Shown piece by piece: positions 62,944-64,000 of a DNA stretch of 64,000 nt. The notes beneath the pieces are model-generated. The model saw only the letters and a program-made list of their open reading frames with translations, ran no database searches and was not told the DNA's origin. This stretch comes from Denitromonas sp. GTDB lineage: Bacteria; Pseudomonadota; Gammaproteobacteria; Burkholderiales; Rhodocyclaceae. The stretch is from the NCBI RefSeq assembly GCF_034676725.1, contig NZ_JAUCBR010000004.1:1937501-2001500 (forward strand). Reading direction: 5' to 3'. The position numbers were made by a program, and so were the translations under genes. The first letter of the stretch is position 1; each line of letters starts with the position of its first letter.

Positions 62944-64000
62944 ATGGATGTGTTGCATGACGTGTTGATCTGTGACGGCGTTCGCACGCCGTTTGGCCGC
63001 TACGGTGGCGCCCTGTCCGGCGTGCGCGCCGACGACCTGGCGGCCATTCCCATCCGTGCGCTGATCGAGCGCAACCCCGGCGTCGACTGGGCGGCGGTGG
63101 ACGACATCTACTACGGCTGCGCCAATCAGGCCGGCGAAGACAACCGCAACGTGGCGCGCATGGCCGGCCTGCTCGCCGGCTTGCCGGTCGAGGTGCCCGG
63201 CGCCACGCTCAACCGCCTGTGCGGCTCGGGGTTGGACGCCATCGGCACCGCGGCCCGCGCCATCCGCTGCGGCGAGGCGAAGCTGATGATCGCCGGCGGC
63301 GTCGAGAGCATGAGCCGTGCGCCCTTCGTGCTGGCCAAGGCCGACAGCGCCTTCTCGCGCAGCGCGAAAATCGAAGACACCACCATCGGCTGGCGTTTCG
63401 TGAACGCGAAGATGAAGGCCGAATACGGCATCGACTCGATGCCCGAGACGGCCGAAAACGTCGCCGACGAATTTCATATCAACCACGCCGATCAGGACGC
63501 CTTCGCGCTGCGCAGCCAGCAGCGCTACGCCGCCGCCGCGGCGCGCGGCTTCTTCGACGGCGAACTGGTGCCGGTCAGCATCCCGCAGAAAAGGGGCGAC
63601 CCGGTGGTGGTCAGCGTGGACGAGCATCCGCGCGAAACCTCGCTCGAAGCGCTCGGCCGGCTCAAGGGCGTGGTGCGCCCCGACGGCACGGTGACCGCCG
63701 GCAACGCCTCGGGTGTGAACGACGGATCGGTGGCGCTGCTGCTGGCCAACCGCGAGGCTGCCGAGCAGTTCGGACTCACGCCCCGGGGGCGGGTGGTCGC
63801 CATGGCCACGGCCGGCGTGCCGCCGCGCATCATGGGCATCGGCCCGGCGCCGGCGGCGGTCAAGGCACTGGCCCTGGCCGGGCTGTCAATCGGCCAGATG
63901 GACGTCATCGAACTCAACGAAGCCTTCGCTGCCCAGGGCCTGGCCGTGCTGCGCCAGCTCGGCTTGCCCGACGACGCGCCGCAGGTCAATCCCAACGGCG
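62944..64000 (+). CDS. paaJ: PaaJ-type thiolase (3-oxoadipyl-CoA/3-oxo-5,6-dehydrosuberyl-CoA), partial
   Basis: The frame is open from ATG 62944 (MDVLHDVLICDGVRTPFGRY) to the window end, about 352 of roughly 400 residues. The acylated catalytic Cys is in TLNRLCGSGLDAIG, VESMSRAPFV is typical, and DVIELNEAFAAQG is the late signature. It cleaves 3-oxoadipyl-CoA and the related C8 thioester, ending the pathway in acetyl-CoA and succinyl-CoA. Confidence 0.93.
   Translation, partial: MDVLHDVLICDGVRTPFGRYGGALSGVRADDLAAIPIRALIERNPGVDWAAVDDIYYGCANQAGEDNRNVARMAGLLAGLPVEVPGATLNRLCGSGLDAIGTAARAIRCGEAKLMIAGGVESMSRAPFVLAKADSAFSRSAKIEDTTIGWRFVNAKMKAEYGIDSMPETAENVADEFHINHADQDAFALRSQQRYAAAAARGFFDGELVPVSIPQKRGDPVVVSVDEHPRETSLEALGRLKGVVRPDGTVTAGNASGVNDGSVALLLANREAAEQFGLTPRGRVVAMATAGVPPRIMGIGPAPAAVKALALAGLSIGQMDVIELNEAFAAQGLAVLRQLGLPDDAPQVNPNG

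Overview
The window is a 64-kb stretch of a high-GC chromosome (roughly two-thirds G+C by eye). It most likely comes from a betaproteobacterium of the Azoarcus/Thauera/Aromatoleum (Rhodocyclales) type. The basis is gene content: a complete-looking aerobic phenylacetyl-CoA (paa) cluster in a betaproteobacterial order, an NnrS protein of the kind found in denitrifiers, malate synthase G, an arsRDA operon, an ECF42-type sigma factor operon, many LysR regulators, and several families of extragenic palindromic repeats. The genus is inferred, not proven. No rRNA, tRNA or CRISPR array was seen.

Layout. (1) 2-5381: an overlapping + strand operon encoding a TonB receptor (partial), an ABC importer (binding protein, permease, ATPase) and NnrS. 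(2) 5373-7157: an SDR protein divergent from a LysR regulator. (3) 7202-7777: a low-GC hypothetical gene. (4) 7875-16535: a - strand run of five exported or lipid-anchored proteins. Four carry two CxxCH haem motifs each and two of those are RoxA-like; the fifth is a lipoprotein. (5) 16835-23726: a small lipoprotein, a three-gene operon (isomerase, CmcJ/NvfI-like protein, SDR), a DUF2917 gene, two LysR genes back to back, an MFS transporter and a small membrane protein. (6) 23685-24092: duplicated repeats. (7) 24110-30723: SelO, a HIT protein, a lipoprotein, the ECF42 sigma factor with a DGPF/YciI, SnoaL, SRPBCC and VOC operon, a VOC relic and a DUF1127 gene. (8) 30881-32280: LysR, then a 182-bp tandem repeat with DnaA-box-like sites. 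(9) 32290-37420: arsRDA, a diguanylate cyclase and an aromatic aminotransferase. (10) 37693-45654: an MBL-fold protein, a lower-GC two-gene module (membrane coiled-coil protein plus exported putative nuclease), malate synthase G, a cupin and LysR. (11) 45716-51560: a decayed parDE pair, a methyltransferase, a Tat-type aldo/keto reductase with a TIR protein, LysR, a haloacid dehalogenase-like protein, DUF3830 and GlcG-like proteins. (12) 51690-64000: the paa region.

How the genes work together. In the paa region PaaK activates phenylacetate, PaaABCDE epoxidises phenylacetyl-CoA, PaaG isomerises the epoxide to the oxepin, PaaN should oxidise the ring-cleavage aldehyde, and PaaH and PaaJ carry out beta-oxidation. 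PaaI and PaaY are thioesterases that release trapped CoA. A TetR regulator lies between paaE and paaJ. A 20-bp near-palindrome lies on a good sigma-70 promoter between paaN and paaG and is the likely operator.

The least explained parts are the multihaem operon (7875-16535), the nuclease/coiled-coil module (38823-41455), the 182-bp tandem repeat (31813-32280) and the TonB-ABC-NnrS operon.
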